Shown: piece after piece, positions 55,991-64,000 of the stretch | Numbering within the stretch: the stretch's first letter is position 1 | Layout: every line of letters starts with the position of its first letter | DNA from: Thermosynechococcus sp. NK55a | Lineage (GTDB): Bacteria; Cyanobacteriota; Cyanobacteriia; Thermosynechococcales; Thermosynechococcaceae | Length of the DNA: 64,000 bases | Direction: 5' to 3' | NCBI RefSeq assembly: GCF_000505665.1 | Contig: NC_023033.1 | Coordinates: 2,260,313 to 2,324,312 of the forward strand | Notes under the pieces: model-generated | Seen by the model: the letters and a program-made list of their open reading frames with translations, nothing else | Databases searched by the model: none | What the model was told of the DNA's origin: nothing | Position numbers and translations under genes: made by a program

Positions 55991-57826
55991 ATGTTGCAAT
56001 CATTGGCGGACACAGTATGGCTCATTCCCTTCTACTCCCTGACGGGAATGGTGCTGTCCTTGATTTGGTCACCGGGGATTACGCGGAAAACGGGGCCACG
56101 GCCAGCGGGCTATTTGAATATCTTGCTCACCTTTTTCTCCTTTGTGCATGCCCTGTTGGCAACGGTGGCGATCGCCAACCAACCACCGCAGTATTTGCAC
56201 TGGACGTGGCTGGATGTGGCGGGTCTGCACTTTGACATTCCCGTTGAAATTTCGATCTTGACAACTACCGCCCTGATGCTGATCACGGGCTTAAATTTGC
56301 TGGCCCAGGTTTTTGCGGTGGGCTACATGGAGATGGATTGGGGCTGGGCCCGCTTTTTTGCACTGCTTGCTCTTTTTGAAGGGGGCATGGGGGCGCTGGT
56401 CCTCCTTGACTCTCTCTTTTTCAGCTATGTGGTCTTGGAAATTCTGACCCTTGCCACTTACTTGCTGATTGGACTGTGGTTTAACCAGCCCTTGGTGGTG
56501 ACGGGTGCCCGCGATGCCTTTTTAACGAAACGGGTAGGGGACTTAGTGCTACTGATGGGAGTGTTGGCGATTTACCCCCTTGCCGGTTCTTGGAATTACG
56601 ACGATTTAGCGGCTTGGGCGGCAACGGCTCAAGTGAACCCCACCCTTATTACTCTGATTTGTTTAGCGCTAATTGCAGGTCCGATGGGGAAATGTGCCCA
56701 GTTTCCCCTGCACCTGTGGCTGGATGAGGCAATGGAAGGGCCAATTCCCGCCTCGATTTTGCGGAATGCAGTGGTTGTGTCTACGGGGGCATGGGTGCTG
56801 GTGAAGCTGACACCAGTCCTCAGCCTTTCCCCATTCGCTCTAACGGCCTTGTTGGTGATTGGGAGCGTCACCGCCTTAGGAGGAACCTTGATCGCCATTG
56901 CCCAAGTGGACATTAAACGCGCCCTCTCCTATTTGGTGAGTGCCTACATGGGGTGGGTGTTTATTGCTGTTGGCCTCAAGGAGCCGGGCTTAGCTTTTGT
57001 CTTTATCCTCACCTATAGCCTGGCCATGGCACTGCTAATGATGAGCATCGGCGGCATCATCTGGAATAGTATTACCCAAGATCTGCGCCTGCTGGGTGGG
57101 CTGTGGTCCCGGCGCCCCATTTCAGGGATCTCCTTCCTCGTCGGCTCCGCAGGGCTGCTGGCGGTTCCACCCTTGGCCAGCTTTTTCCCCCAGGCAGAAT
57201 TGCTGGATACAGCTTTTGCCCAGCTGCCTTGGGTCGGGGTGGTGCTTCTGTTGATGAATACCTTTGCTGCTTTTAGTCTTGGGCGCACATTTTGCCTAGT
57301 TTGGGGCGGTGAGGTCCAACCGATGACGGCGCGATCGCCCGAGGTCTTTTGGCCGATGATTTTGCCGATGACCGTTGATCTGGGGTTCGTGCTGCATTTG
57401 CCCATTCTCATGGGGCGCTTTGATTGGGTGATTTGGACCCAGCCTTCCTTGACCACCGCTGCTGCACTGACTGTAACTGCTCTTTTGGGCTGGGGTGCAG
57501 CCGCATGGGTCTATCTCGGCAAAGCAGTTCCCAAACCCGTGCAGTTCCCCCTACCGTCGGTGCAGGATCTGCTGGCTTACGACTTCTATACGCCAAAGCT
57601 CTACAGGGCAACGGTGGTGGGAGTGGTGGATATTATTTCCCGCATTACCGCTTGGTTTGATCGCACGTTTGTGGACGGGACCGGCAATGCCTTTGGCGTG
57701 GTCACCCTTTTGGGGGGCGATCGCCTGAAATATAGTACAACGGGGCAATCCCAGGCCTATATCCTCACCATTTTGATGGGCGTTGCCATTCTAGTCATTG
57801 CCATTTGTTGGCCCCTGCTGGCCTAG
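55991..57826 (+). CDS. ndhF3: NDH-1MS subunit NdhF3
   Basis: 611 residues, a polytopic Nqo12/NuoL-family subunit. Conserved GPMGKCAQFPLHLWLDEAME, PASILRNAVVVSTGAWVLVK and DIKRALSYLVSAYMGWVF with the key Lys residues in KCAQFPLH and VKLTP. Assigned F3 rather than F1 because it is followed by ndhD3 and cupA, the low-CO2-inducible CO2-uptake complex, and because it is shorter than NdhF1. Thylakoid membrane. ATG start. Confidence 0.93.
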   Translation: MLQSLADTVWLIPFYSLTGMVLSLIWSPGITRKTGPRPAGYLNILLTFFSFVHALLATVAIANQPPQYLHWTWLDVAGLHFDIPVEISILTTTALMLITGLNLLAQVFAVGYMEMDWGWARFFALLALFEGGMGALVLLDSLFFSYVVLEILTLATYLLIGLWFNQPLVVTGARDAFLTKRVGDLVLLMGVLAIYPLAGSWNYDDLAAWAATAQVNPTLITLICLALIAGPMGKCAQFPLHLWLDEAMEGPIPASILRNAVVVSTGAWVLVKLTPVLSLSPFALTALLVIGSVTALGGTLIAIAQVDIKRALSYLVSAYMGWVFIAVGLKEPGLAFVFILTYSLAMALLMMSIGGIIWNSITQDLRLLGGLWSRRPISGISFLVGSAGLLAVPPLASFFPQAELLDTAFAQLPWVGVVLLLMNTFAAFSLGRTFCLVWGGEVQPMTARSPEVFWPMILPMTVDLGFVLHLPILMGRFDWVIWTQPSLTTAAALTVTALLGWGAAAWVYLGKAVPKPVQFPLPSVQDLLAYDFYTPKLYRATVVGVVDIISRITAWFDRTFVDGTGNAFGVVTLLGGDRLKYSTTGQSQAYILTILMGVAILVIAICWPLLA

Positions 57827-57853
57827 TGCTCCATTCTTTGAGGTTTCTGCCCT

Positions 57854-59332
57854 ATGCTGACACTGTTAATTGTTTTGCCAGTGATCGGTTCCCTCCTGAT
57901 GCCGCTGCTGCCAGAGCGAGTCCTACGTTCGGTTACTTTAGTTATCGCTGGTGTCACCTTTGCCCTGTCCCTCTGGATGCTGACACAGTTCGATGTCCAG
58001 CAGAGCGCACTGCAATTTACGGAATTCCTGCCGTGGCTGTTGCCCTTGGGATTGAACTATTCCCTTGGTGTGGATGGTCTCTCGCTGCCCCTCATTGTTT
58101 TGGGAACCTTCTTGACCCTTGGGGTTGTATTGACGGGTGAAAAAAGTGGACAGCGGCTTTTTTATGCCCTTGTTCTTTTGGCCAATGCCGGCATTACAGG
58201 TGCCTTGGCTGCCCAGAATCTGCTGCTGTTTGTTCTCTTTTATGAACTTGAGTTGGTGCCCTTTTACCTGTTGATTTTGATCTGGGGTGGGCAGCGTCGT
58301 GAGCAAGCGGCGGTCAAGTTTCTCATCTATACGGCAGTGTCGGGCATTCTTGTCCTCGCTGCCTTTTTGGCAATGGGCTGGCTGACCCACGCTCCTAGTT
58401 TTGACTGTGCCGATATTCAAATCGCTGGCTTGGCACCCACCACTCAAGGGATTCTGCTGTTGCTGTTGATCTTGGGCTTTGGGATCAAAATGCCGTTGGT
58501 GCCCCTCCACAGTTGGTTGCCTGATGCCTATGTAGAAGCTTCAACTCCGACAGCAATTCTCCTTGGGGGGGTATTCGCAAAACTAGGTGCCTATGGCTTG
58601 GTGCGTTTTGCCCTAGGCGATTTTCCAGAGGTTTGGGGGCAGTTTTCTGGTCCCTTGGCGATCGTGGCGGCGGTGGGGATTGCCTATGGTGCCCTTGCGG
58701 CCATTGCCCAAAAGGATATTAAACGGATGGTGGCCTACAGTTCCATTGGCCACATGAGTTACGTCCTCCTAGGGGCAGCGGCTCATACCCACCTCAGCAT
58801 GGTGGGGGCGATCGCCCAAATGGTGAGTCACGGCCTCGTCTTGGCACTCCTGTTCTATCTGGTGGGCGTGATTGAAACGAAAGTCGGCACCCGGGAACTG
58901 AATGTGCTCAATGGCTTGCTCAATCCGCTGCGGGGGTTGCCGACCACCAGTGCCCTCTTAATTTTGGGTGGCATGGCGAGCGCGGGTATTCCAGGACTTG
59001 TGGGGTTTGTGGCGGAATTTTTGATCTTTCAGGGCAGCTATGGAGTTTTCCCCGTGCCAACCCTGATTGCTGTGGTGGGCACTGGCCTCACAGCTGTTTA
59101 TTTCGTGATTATGATCAACCGCACCTGCTTTGGTCGCCTTGACAATGCCACTGCCTACTACCCGCGCGTGGTGTGGTCAGAGAAAATGCCAGCCCTCGTC
59201 CTGACCCTGTTGATTCTGTTTTTGGGGGTTCAGCCCACCTGGCTGGTGCGTTGGAGTGAAACCACCAGTGCTCAGATCGTTGCTGCCGTCCCCAGTGCCA
59301 ATGAAATTGTTGCCACCTTAGCCAAGCGTTAG
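57854..59332 (+). CDS. ndhD3: NDH-1MS subunit NdhD3
   Basis: 492 residues, NuoM-family subunit: LGVDGLSLPLIVLGTFLTLG, FGIKMPLVPLHSWLPDAYVE, ASTPTAILLGGVFAKLGAYG and DIKRMVAYSSIGHMSYVLLG. It forms the membrane arm of the inducible CO2-uptake NDH-1 together with NdhF3. 27 bp after ndhF3 and 11 bp before cupA, on one strand. ATG start. Confidence 0.95.
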   Translation: MLTLLIVLPVIGSLLMPLLPERVLRSVTLVIAGVTFALSLWMLTQFDVQQSALQFTEFLPWLLPLGLNYSLGVDGLSLPLIVLGTFLTLGVVLTGEKSGQRLFYALVLLANAGITGALAAQNLLLFVLFYELELVPFYLLILIWGGQRREQAAVKFLIYTAVSGILVLAAFLAMGWLTHAPSFDCADIQIAGLAPTTQGILLLLLILGFGIKMPLVPLHSWLPDAYVEASTPTAILLGGVFAKLGAYGLVRFALGDFPEVWGQFSGPLAIVAAVGIAYGALAAIAQKDIKRMVAYSSIGHMSYVLLGAAAHTHLSMVGAIAQMVSHGLVLALLFYLVGVIETKVGTRELNVLNGLLNPLRGLPTTSALLILGGMASAGIPGLVGFVAEFLIFQGSYGVFPVPTLIAVVGTGLTAVYFVIMINRTCFGRLDNATAYYPRVVWSEKMPALVLTLLILFLGVQPTWLVRWSETTSAQIVAAVPSANEIVATLAKR

Positions 59333-59343
59333 GAGAATTTCCC

Positions 59344-60657
59344 ATGGTTCAAGCAATGGAGCGCCCCAGTTCTGCCAAGCTGCCACCCCTAGATCATCCC
59401 CTCGCCGATATTATTTACCGCCTTGAGGCAGGAGGTGCCCTGATTCCCGATACCCCCGTGAACCTGATGAAAATTATCGGGATGTACAAGGCCTACTCAA
59501 TTCCAATGGACTTCTACTGGCGGGACTTGCTCTATCTCGGTGAGCGGGTCTTTATTAATCCCTTTCCCTTCTTTAAGTATTTTCCGACCAAGGAATACTT
59601 TGAGTTGCCGAATCACTACGCCGGTGATACTGCCGATCTGCGGATTTGGCGCGGCCCTGCCCATGCCCACCCGGAACTCATGGAATTTATTGAAAAAGGG
59701 GAGACCGGCAAAATGCCCCGTCTGCTCCACCACCTCTGGCATGACCGCATCAACATGGAATTTTCCGAAGATTTAGCGCGGGCAATGATGTGGCACCGCA
59801 TGGGCGGTCAGTTGGATATTTACCTTGACTCCGAGGAGTATAAAGCGGCAGCGGATAAGGCGATTCGTGCCTACTTCAAGCGCAACCCATTGATGCTTGG
59901 GCTGTACAAACTCTTTCCCGACCTCTTTTTAGAGCAGGCTCGCCAAGCCACGTACATGAATGTGCTGGGGCTATTTTGGGAAGTGATGGCACCCGTCTTC
60001 TTTGAGATTAGCGATCGCTACGATGAGGGCAGTATTACCAGTGTCAAGGATGCCATGAACTTCTTGGTCAATGGAATTTTTGCCGCTGCCGGTCGCCCTA
60101 TTTACCACCATGTCTATATTGACGATGAGGTTCATGTCCTCGTGCCCAAAGAAAAAGGGTTTATGTGGCTCTACGAGGCGGCCTTCCCCTATGTGGAAGC
60201 GGTCTTTTACCGCACTTCTCCTTTCCGCGGCACAAAGTCCTACAATGCCCAAGCCAATCAGGTGCCCACTGATCAGGTGGACTTCCACTATGGTATTCTC
60301 TTTGCCGATAAATTCCCTGTGGGGACGGCGGGGATTCCACCAACGCTGCTCCACCAAGATATGTATCACTTCTTACCCCAGTACCTAAGGGATTACTTCC
60401 ACCAGCACTGTCGCGGTGAGGATGATATTTTGGTGCAATTGGGCATTGCCTTCCAGCACGCTATGTACACCGTGACCTCCGCCGTTTTGCAAGCCACCCG
60501 TGCTGCCTTCTACTACCCCTTGGATGATCCCAATCCAGAGCATTTAATGGCGAATCGGCGCTTCTTTGTTGCCCAGATGGATCGCTTTTTGCGGCCCCAG
60601 TACGGCATTGCTGAAGCCTGCAAAATCCGCAATGTTCAAGATCCCAATTACTTGTAG
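59344..60657 (+). CDS. cupA: CO2 uptake protein CupA (ChpY)
   Basis: 437 residues, soluble-appearing with amphipathic helices. The N-terminus (HPLADIIYRLEAGGALIPDT) and the blocks SIPMDFYWRDLLYLGERVFI and HDRINMEFSEDLARAMMWHR match CupA/ChpY, the subunit that docks on the NdhF3/NdhD3 arm and is thought to carry the zinc-dependent CO2 hydration site. Several His/Cys residues are available. ATG start. It is followed by a terminator; cupS is not adjacent. Confidence 0.93.
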   Translation: MVQAMERPSSAKLPPLDHPLADIIYRLEAGGALIPDTPVNLMKIIGMYKAYSIPMDFYWRDLLYLGERVFINPFPFFKYFPTKEYFELPNHYAGDTADLRIWRGPAHAHPELMEFIEKGETGKMPRLLHHLWHDRINMEFSEDLARAMMWHRMGGQLDIYLDSEEYKAAADKAIRAYFKRNPLMLGLYKLFPDLFLEQARQATYMNVLGLFWEVMAPVFFEISDRYDEGSITSVKDAMNFLVNGIFAAAGRPIYHHVYIDDEVHVLVPKEKGFMWLYEAAFPYVEAVFYRTSPFRGTKSYNAQANQVPTDQVDFHYGILFADKFPVGTAGIPPTLLHQDMYHFLPQYLRDYFHQHCRGEDDILVQLGIAFQHAMYTVTSAVLQATRAAFYYPLDDPNPEHLMANRRFFVAQMDRFLRPQYGIAEACKIRNVQDPNYL

Positions 60658-60687
60658 TTATTTGTATTTGTAGAAAGTTGTAGGGCA

Positions 60688-60724
60688 GGAGAAGGGAGAG
60701 GGGGTGTATCTCTTCTCCCTTTTT
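60688..60724 (+). terminator. Terminator after cupA
   Basis: GGAGAAGGGA (60688-60697) can pair with TCTCTTCTCC (60709-60718) with one G-U pair and an 11-nt loop; CTTTTT follows. It separates the CO2-uptake operon from grxC. Confidence 0.7.
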
Positions 60725-60751
60725 GCTAGGCTGGAAGCAAAGTAAATTTTT

Positions 60752-60766
60752 GTAACGAGGTGTTAC
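60752..60766 (+). promoter_or_regulatory. Small hairpin presenting the grxC ribosome-binding site
   Basis: GTAAC (60752-60756) and GTTAC (60762-60766) pair around a GAGGT loop. GAGG in the loop is 10 nt upstream of the GTG start of grxC, so it may be the Shine-Dalgarno. Confidence 0.35.
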
Positions 60767-60770
60767 TGCT

Positions 60771-61034
60771 GTGGCTAAAGTCGAAATCTATACGTGGTCC
60801 CGTTGTCCTTTTTGTATTCGGGCAAAGCAATTGCTGACGCGCAAAGGAGTGAAGTTTACGGAGTACGTCATTGATGGAGATGAAGCTGCCCGTAGTGCGA
60901 TGGCAAAACGAGCCCATGGCCGGCGATCGGTACCGCAGATTTTTATTGACAATGAACACATTGGTGGCTGTGACGATCTCTATGCCCTGGAGGCTCAAGG
61001 AAAATTGGATGCCCTGTTGCAAGAGGTCGCTTAG
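60771..61034 (+). CDS. grxC: Dithiol glutaredoxin
   Basis: 87 residues. Active site CPFC (C12, C15) in YTWSRCPFCIRAKQLL, glutathione-binding VPQIFIDNEHIGGCDDLYAL. It reduces disulfides and dehydroascorbate-type substrates with glutathione. GTG start. Its stop codon overlaps the GTG of gshB (TAGTG), so glutaredoxin and glutathione synthesis are coupled. Confidence 0.95.
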   Translation: MAKVEIYTWSRCPFCIRAKQLLTRKGVKFTEYVIDGDEAARSAMAKRAHGRRSVPQIFIDNEHIGGCDDLYALEAQGKLDALLQEVA

Positions 61035-61990
61035 TGGATATTGCCTTTATTATTGACCCGATCGCCAGCCTTGACCCCGGCCACGATACCAGTGTGGCCT
61101 TGATGGAGGCTGCACAAGCGGCAGGGGCACGGGTGTGGGTAACGGAAATTTCCCAACTGCTGATCCAAGAAGGTCAGGTATGGGCGGCGCTGACCCCGAT
61201 CCGGTTGTCGCCAGTGCAACTGGTGGATGGCCAGTGGCAGATTCCCCAACCTTGGTTTCAGCCGGGCGCAGTCGCATGGCGCCCCCTCAATACCTTCCGA
61301 GCAGTGTGGATGCGCAAGGATCCGCCCGTCAACGCCGCCTATCTCTATGCCACCTACTGTCTTGATTTAGTCGATCCCCAAACCACCCTTGTCCTCAACT
61401 CGCCAGCGGGGCTACGCCATGCCAATGAAAAGATGTATGCTCTGCAATTTACCAGTGTGATTCCCAAGACCATTGTGACTGCAGACAAGCAGCGCCTCCG
61501 TGAATTTGTGCAGCAGCAGGGCATGGCGGTGCTCAAACCCTTGGGGGGCAAAGGGGGCGAAGGCATTCTCTTTTTGCAGGCGGGCGATCGCAACCTCAAC
61601 TCCATGATTGAAATCAGTACCCAACGGGGACAACTGCCTGTGATGCTGCAGGAATACCTACCCGCGGCTAAGGATGGGGACAAACGGATTATTCTCCTCA
61701 ACGGCCAGCCGATCGGTGCCGTTAATCGGATTCCCACAGGGGATGAATTTCGGGGCAATATGGCCGCGGGTGGGCGCGTGGCAGCCGCAGAGATTACGGA
61801 GCGCGATCGCCAGATTTGTCAAACCCTCGCTCCTGCCCTTCAACGCGATGGCCTCTATTTTGTTGGCATTGATGTTATCGGCGGCTACTTAACAGAAGTG
61901 AATGTGACTAGCCCCACTGGTGTTCGCGAAATTGATCGCCTCAATGGGACTTGCCTCGCTCAACAGGTGATGACTTGGCTATTCAGTTAA
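61034..61990 (+). CDS. gshB: Glutathione synthetase
   Basis: 318 residues, ATP-grasp fold. MDIAFIIDPIASLDPGHDTS, WMRKDPPVNAAYLYATY, LKPLGGKGGEGILFL and EVNVTSPTGVREIDRLNGT match prokaryotic GshB. It adds glycine to gamma-glutamylcysteine. Start GTG at 61034, sharing a base with the grxC stop. Confidence 0.96.
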   Translation: MDIAFIIDPIASLDPGHDTSVALMEAAQAAGARVWVTEISQLLIQEGQVWAALTPIRLSPVQLVDGQWQIPQPWFQPGAVAWRPLNTFRAVWMRKDPPVNAAYLYATYCLDLVDPQTTLVLNSPAGLRHANEKMYALQFTSVIPKTIVTADKQRLREFVQQQGMAVLKPLGGKGGEGILFLQAGDRNLNSMIEISTQRGQLPVMLQEYLPAAKDGDKRIILLNGQPIGAVNRIPTGDEFRGNMAAGGRVAAAEITERDRQICQTLAPALQRDGLYFVGIDVIGGYLTEVNVTSPTGVREIDRLNGTCLAQQVMTWLFS

Positions 61991-61998
61991 TGTTCCAT

Positions 61999-62184
61999 TC
62001 ATTCAATTCTCTGGATCAGATGGAAATGTTTTTGCAGCAATTGTGCTAACTGCATAGGAGGCTTAGGGAATTCAGGTATAGGTTGAATAGGGTAAATTTT
62101 TGCCAATAGAGTTCCTAGATGCGGACCGTTTAACAAGTTGGAGCTTTGGCTGCGGGACAAATCCAGATTGTCAACTCTAATGAT
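61999..62184 (-). pseudogene. Possible decayed coding remnant
   Basis: The minus strand is open for 61 codons between a TAA (62185-62187) and a TGA (61999-62001). It reads SNLLNGPHLGTLLAKIYPIQ, then PEFPKPPMQLAQLLQKHFHL. The composition looks protein-like, but no credible start or ribosome-binding site is seen. It occupies part of the 447-bp gap before leuC, the longest gap in the window. The rest of that gap holds only the leuC promoter. Confidence 0.3.
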
Positions 62185-62404
62185 TTAAGGATTAACTGTG
62201 GCTACTCCCCTAAGCAGTAAATGCCTAGATTGTGTGAGCTATTATGGTCTATTATCTGAATTCTACCCCCGTGAAATCAGTGAAATTGAGGTCAGTTGCA
62301 ATAGTTTCCAACAGTTCGCGAGTTTTAGCTATAGGGATTAAGGCCCTTTTTACAGGAGCCAGCCTCTTAAGCAAAACTGCTGTACTGAGTCTGCTACTTT
62401 TCCC

Positions 62405-62410
62405 TATAAT
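62405..62410 (+). promoter_or_regulatory. -10 element of leuC
   Basis: A consensus TATAAT lies 28 bp from the leuC start. The position 17 bp upstream (TGTACT, 62382-62387) is a poor -35. A short leader of about 20 nt is predicted, so a leader-peptide attenuator is unlikely. Confidence 0.55.
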
Positions 62411-62437
62411 GGGTAATCTACGTTGTTTAGCATATCT

Positions 62438-63841
62438 ATGAGTCGCGGCACGCTCTTCGATAAGGTTTGGGAACAGCACACAGTAGCTACACTGCCTTCA
62501 GGGCAAACTCAACTGTTTATTGGCCTGCACCTGATCCACGAAGTGACGAGTCCCCAAGCCTTTGCCATGCTGCGGGAGCGAGGGTTGCCAGTGCTCTATC
62601 CCCAGCGAACGATAGCGACTGTGGATCACATTGTGCCTACAGATACGCTGGCGCGTCCTCTCCAAGACGCCCTTGCCGAAGAGATGCTGCAAGCCCTTGA
62701 GGCGAATTGCCGTGCCCACAATATTCCCTTTTTTGGGATTGGCTCCGGTCGTCAGGGCATTGTCCATGTCATTGCCCCGGAGCAGGGGTTAACGCAACCC
62801 GGGATGACAATTGCCTGCGGCGATAGCCACACCTCTACCCACGGTGCTTTTGGGGCGATCGCCTTCGGTATTGGCACCAGTCAAGTGCGGGATGTTTTGG
62901 CCACCCAGACCCTTGCTCTCAATAAGCTGAAGGTTCGCAAAGTGGAAGTCAATGGCTCCCTTGGGGCTGGCGTCTATGCCAAAGATGTCATCCTGCACGT
63001 TATTCGCCACCTGGGTGTCAAAGGGGGTGTTGGCTATGCCTATGAATTTGCCGGTACCACCTTTGGCCAACTTTCAATGGAGGAACGCATGACCGTCTGC
63101 AATATGGCCATTGAGGGAGGTGCCCGCTGCGGCTATGTCAACCCCGATGAAACCACCTTTGCCTACCTCAGGGGACGCCCTTTTGCCCCCCAAGGAAAAG
63201 CCTGGGACGAAGCGGTGGCATGGTGGCGATCGCTAGCCAGTGATGCGGATGCTGAATACGATGATGTTGTTACATTTGCGGCTGCTGATATTGCACCGAC
63301 GGTGACCTGGGGCATTACCCCCGGCCAGAGCGTTGCGGTGGATGGAACCTTGCCCACCCTAGAGAGCTTGCCCGAAGCAGAACGGGCGATCGCTGCAGAA
63401 GCCTATGCCTACATGGATCTACAACCAGGTCAGCCCATTCAAGGAACCAAGATTGATGTCTGCTTTATCGGCAGTTGTACCAATGGGCGCATCAGTGACC
63501 TGCGGCAGGCGGCCAAAGTTGTCGAAGGGCGCAAAGTCAAACCCGGTGTCAAAGCCTTCGTTGTCCCCGGTTCAGAACGAGTGAAAGCCCAAGCCGAAGC
63601 TGAAGGCCTAGATGTCATTTTCAAAGCCGCAGGGTTTGAATGGCGCAACCCTGGCTGTTCAATGTGCCTTGCCATGAACCCCGACAAGCTGCAAGGGCGT
63701 CAAATCAGCGCCTCCTCCTCCAATCGCAACTTCAAAGGACGCCAAGGCTCTCCCAGCGGGCGCACTCTCCTCATGAGTCCGGCGATGGTGGCAGCAGCGG
63801 CAATTGCCGGTGAAGTTACCGATGTGCGAGCGTTCCTTTAG
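62438..63841 (+). CDS. leuC: 3-isopropylmalate dehydratase large subunit
   Basis: 467 residues from ATG 62438 (an in-frame ATG at 62423 lacks support). Aconitase fold; cluster cysteines in [10 protein letters not shown] and [32 protein letters not shown] and [19 protein letters not shown]. With LeuD (not in the window) it isomerises 2-isopropylmalate, and in citramalate routes also citramalate, which fits cimA at 5335. Cytoplasmic 4Fe-4S enzyme. Confidence 0.96.
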   Translation: MSRGTLFDKVWEQHTVATLPSGQTQLFIGLHLIHEVTSPQAFAMLRERGLPVLYPQRTIATVDHIVPTDTLARPLQDALAEEMLQALEANCRAHNIPFFGIGSGRQGIVHVIAPEQGLTQPGMTIACGDSHTSTHGAFGAIAFGIGTSQVRDVLATQTLALNKLKVRKVEVNGSLGAGVYAKDVILHVIRHLGVKGGVGYAYEFAGTTFGQLSMEERMTVCNMAIEGGARCGYVNPDETTFAYLRGRPFAPQGKAWDEAVAWWRSLASDADAEYDDVVTFAAADIAPTVTWGITPGQSVAVDGTLPTLESLPEAERAIAAEAYAYMDLQPGQPIQGTKIDVCFIGSCTNGRISDLRQAAKVVEGRKVKPGVKAFVVPGSERVKAQAEAEGLDVIFKAAGFEWRNPGCSMCLAMNPDKLQGRQISASSSNRNFKGRQGSPSGRTLLMSPAMVAAAAIAGEVTDVRAFL

Positions 63842-63909
63842 ACTCCTGCTGAATTCCCGAGCAGCCCCTTTGCGCTCACTGTTTTGTCAAGGCAGTTCCT
63901 CAGAGAGGA

Positions 63910-63931
63910 GAGACTATAGAGAAATAGTCTC
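63910..63931. promoter_or_regulatory. Hairpin in the leader of the next gene
   Basis: GAGACTAT (63910-63917) and ATAGTCTC (63924-63931) form a perfect 8-bp stem with a 6-nt loop. It lies about 70 bp before an ATG at 63995. No T-tract follows, so it is not a clear terminator. Confidence 0.45.
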
Positions 63932-63985
63932 GTCTAGGATCATCATCTAGGATCATCATAATGTGATGTTCGATGTTCTAGACGA
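63930..63985. repeat. Long-range inverted repeat TCGTCTAG / CTAGACGA
   Basis: Perfect 8-bp arms at 63930-63937 and 63978-63985, 40 bp apart. The left arm overlaps the end of the preceding hairpin by two bases. The space between contains a tandem duplication. Confidence 0.45.
63933..63958 (+). repeat. 13-bp tandem duplication
   Basis: TCTAGGATCATCA occurs twice in direct succession (63933-63945 and 63946-63958), upstream of the gene starting near 63995. Confidence 0.85.
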
Positions 63986-63994
63986 GGCGTTCCT

Positions 63995-64000
63995 ATGAAG
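63995..64000 (+). CDS. Probable start of the next gene (partial)
   Basis: ATG AAG begins 5 bases before the window edge, 7 bp after a GAGG (63984-63987). Only the first two codons are visible, so no product can be named and even the start is tentative. Confidence 0.3.

Noticed and set aside
62244-62441. 65-residue plus-strand open frame before leuC
   Set aside because: It runs through the leuC -10 box and start codon, has no ribosome-binding site and resembles no protein.
63933-63958. CRISPR-like or attachment-site repeat at the window end
   Set aside because: Only two head-to-tail copies, no spacers, and no integrase or tRNA nearby.

Overview
The window is a densely packed, roughly 54% GC chromosomal segment from a unicellular cyanobacterium. 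It most resembles a thermophilic Thermosynechococcus; that genus is inferred from overall protein resemblance and no search was run. Cyanobacterial markers are petG (cytochrome b6f), ycf39 (photosystem II assembly), the ndhF3-ndhD3-cupA CO2-uptake operon, phycobiliprotein-like globins, DUF928, DUF2214 and DUF4126 proteins, cobN and an hspA-type small heat-shock gene. The HIP1 octamer GCGATCGC, typical of many cyanobacteria, recurs throughout (for example at 250, 2400 and 2568). No rRNA, tRNA, CRISPR array, prophage or intact insertion sequence was seen.

Layout. 1-7761: tail of a membrane protein, gamma-carbonic anhydrase, plsX-fabH-scpB, an FHA/receiver-like protein, comFB-cimA and cysE. 7758-11144 (minus): DciA-like protein with a zinc ribbon, PRC-barrel protein, two phycobiliprotein-like globins and a V4R protein whose start is preceded by a perfect palindrome. 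11219-15824 (minus): ligA, nadK, ycf39 and a lumenal pentapeptide protein. 15897-18458: aat, a frameshifted TPM-domain gene, a short DprA-like protein and a DUF1232 protein. 18462-22035 (minus): small membrane and TPR proteins, an IscA-type Fe-S protein, lpdA and a DUF362 protein. 22180-25444: a site-2 protease, a degenerate metallo-beta-lactamase protein and hspA. 25470-29267 (minus): CGFS glutaredoxin, BolA and a large hybrid histidine kinase. 29389-35728: petG-der, an amino-acid binding protein with ilvH, a J-protein, aroK, a pentapeptide protein and msrA. 35817-39394 (minus): DUF4340, acs, DUF2214 and a small unknown protein.

39539-42447 is the clearest rearranged region. A 228-bp segment covering the start of an ABC ATPase gene is present twice. 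Between the copies lie the 3' end of an unknown gene and an FkbM-type methyltransferase, as if DNA had integrated by a single crossover. 42455-47225 has an AhpD-like protein, secreted proteins of unknown function, queE and coaE. 47196-54211 has a DICT-GAF histidine kinase with a degenerate receiver, cobN, bioY and an FHA protein. 54511-63841 has an HlyD adaptor, ndhF3-ndhD3-cupA, grxC-gshB and leuC. The window ends in a repeat-rich leader in front of a gene that starts at about 63995.

Functional groupings: fatty-acid initiation (plsX, fabH); branched-chain amino acids (cimA, ilvH, leuC and a Liv-type binding protein); thiol and Fe-S homeostasis (IscA-type, CGFS-Grx with BolA, grxC with gshB, msrA); and inorganic-carbon uptake (ndhF3, ndhD3, cupA, with a separate gamma-carbonic anhydrase). 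Many convergent neighbours end on shared stop codons (TTAG, CTAA, CTAG), leaving no room for intergenic terminators.
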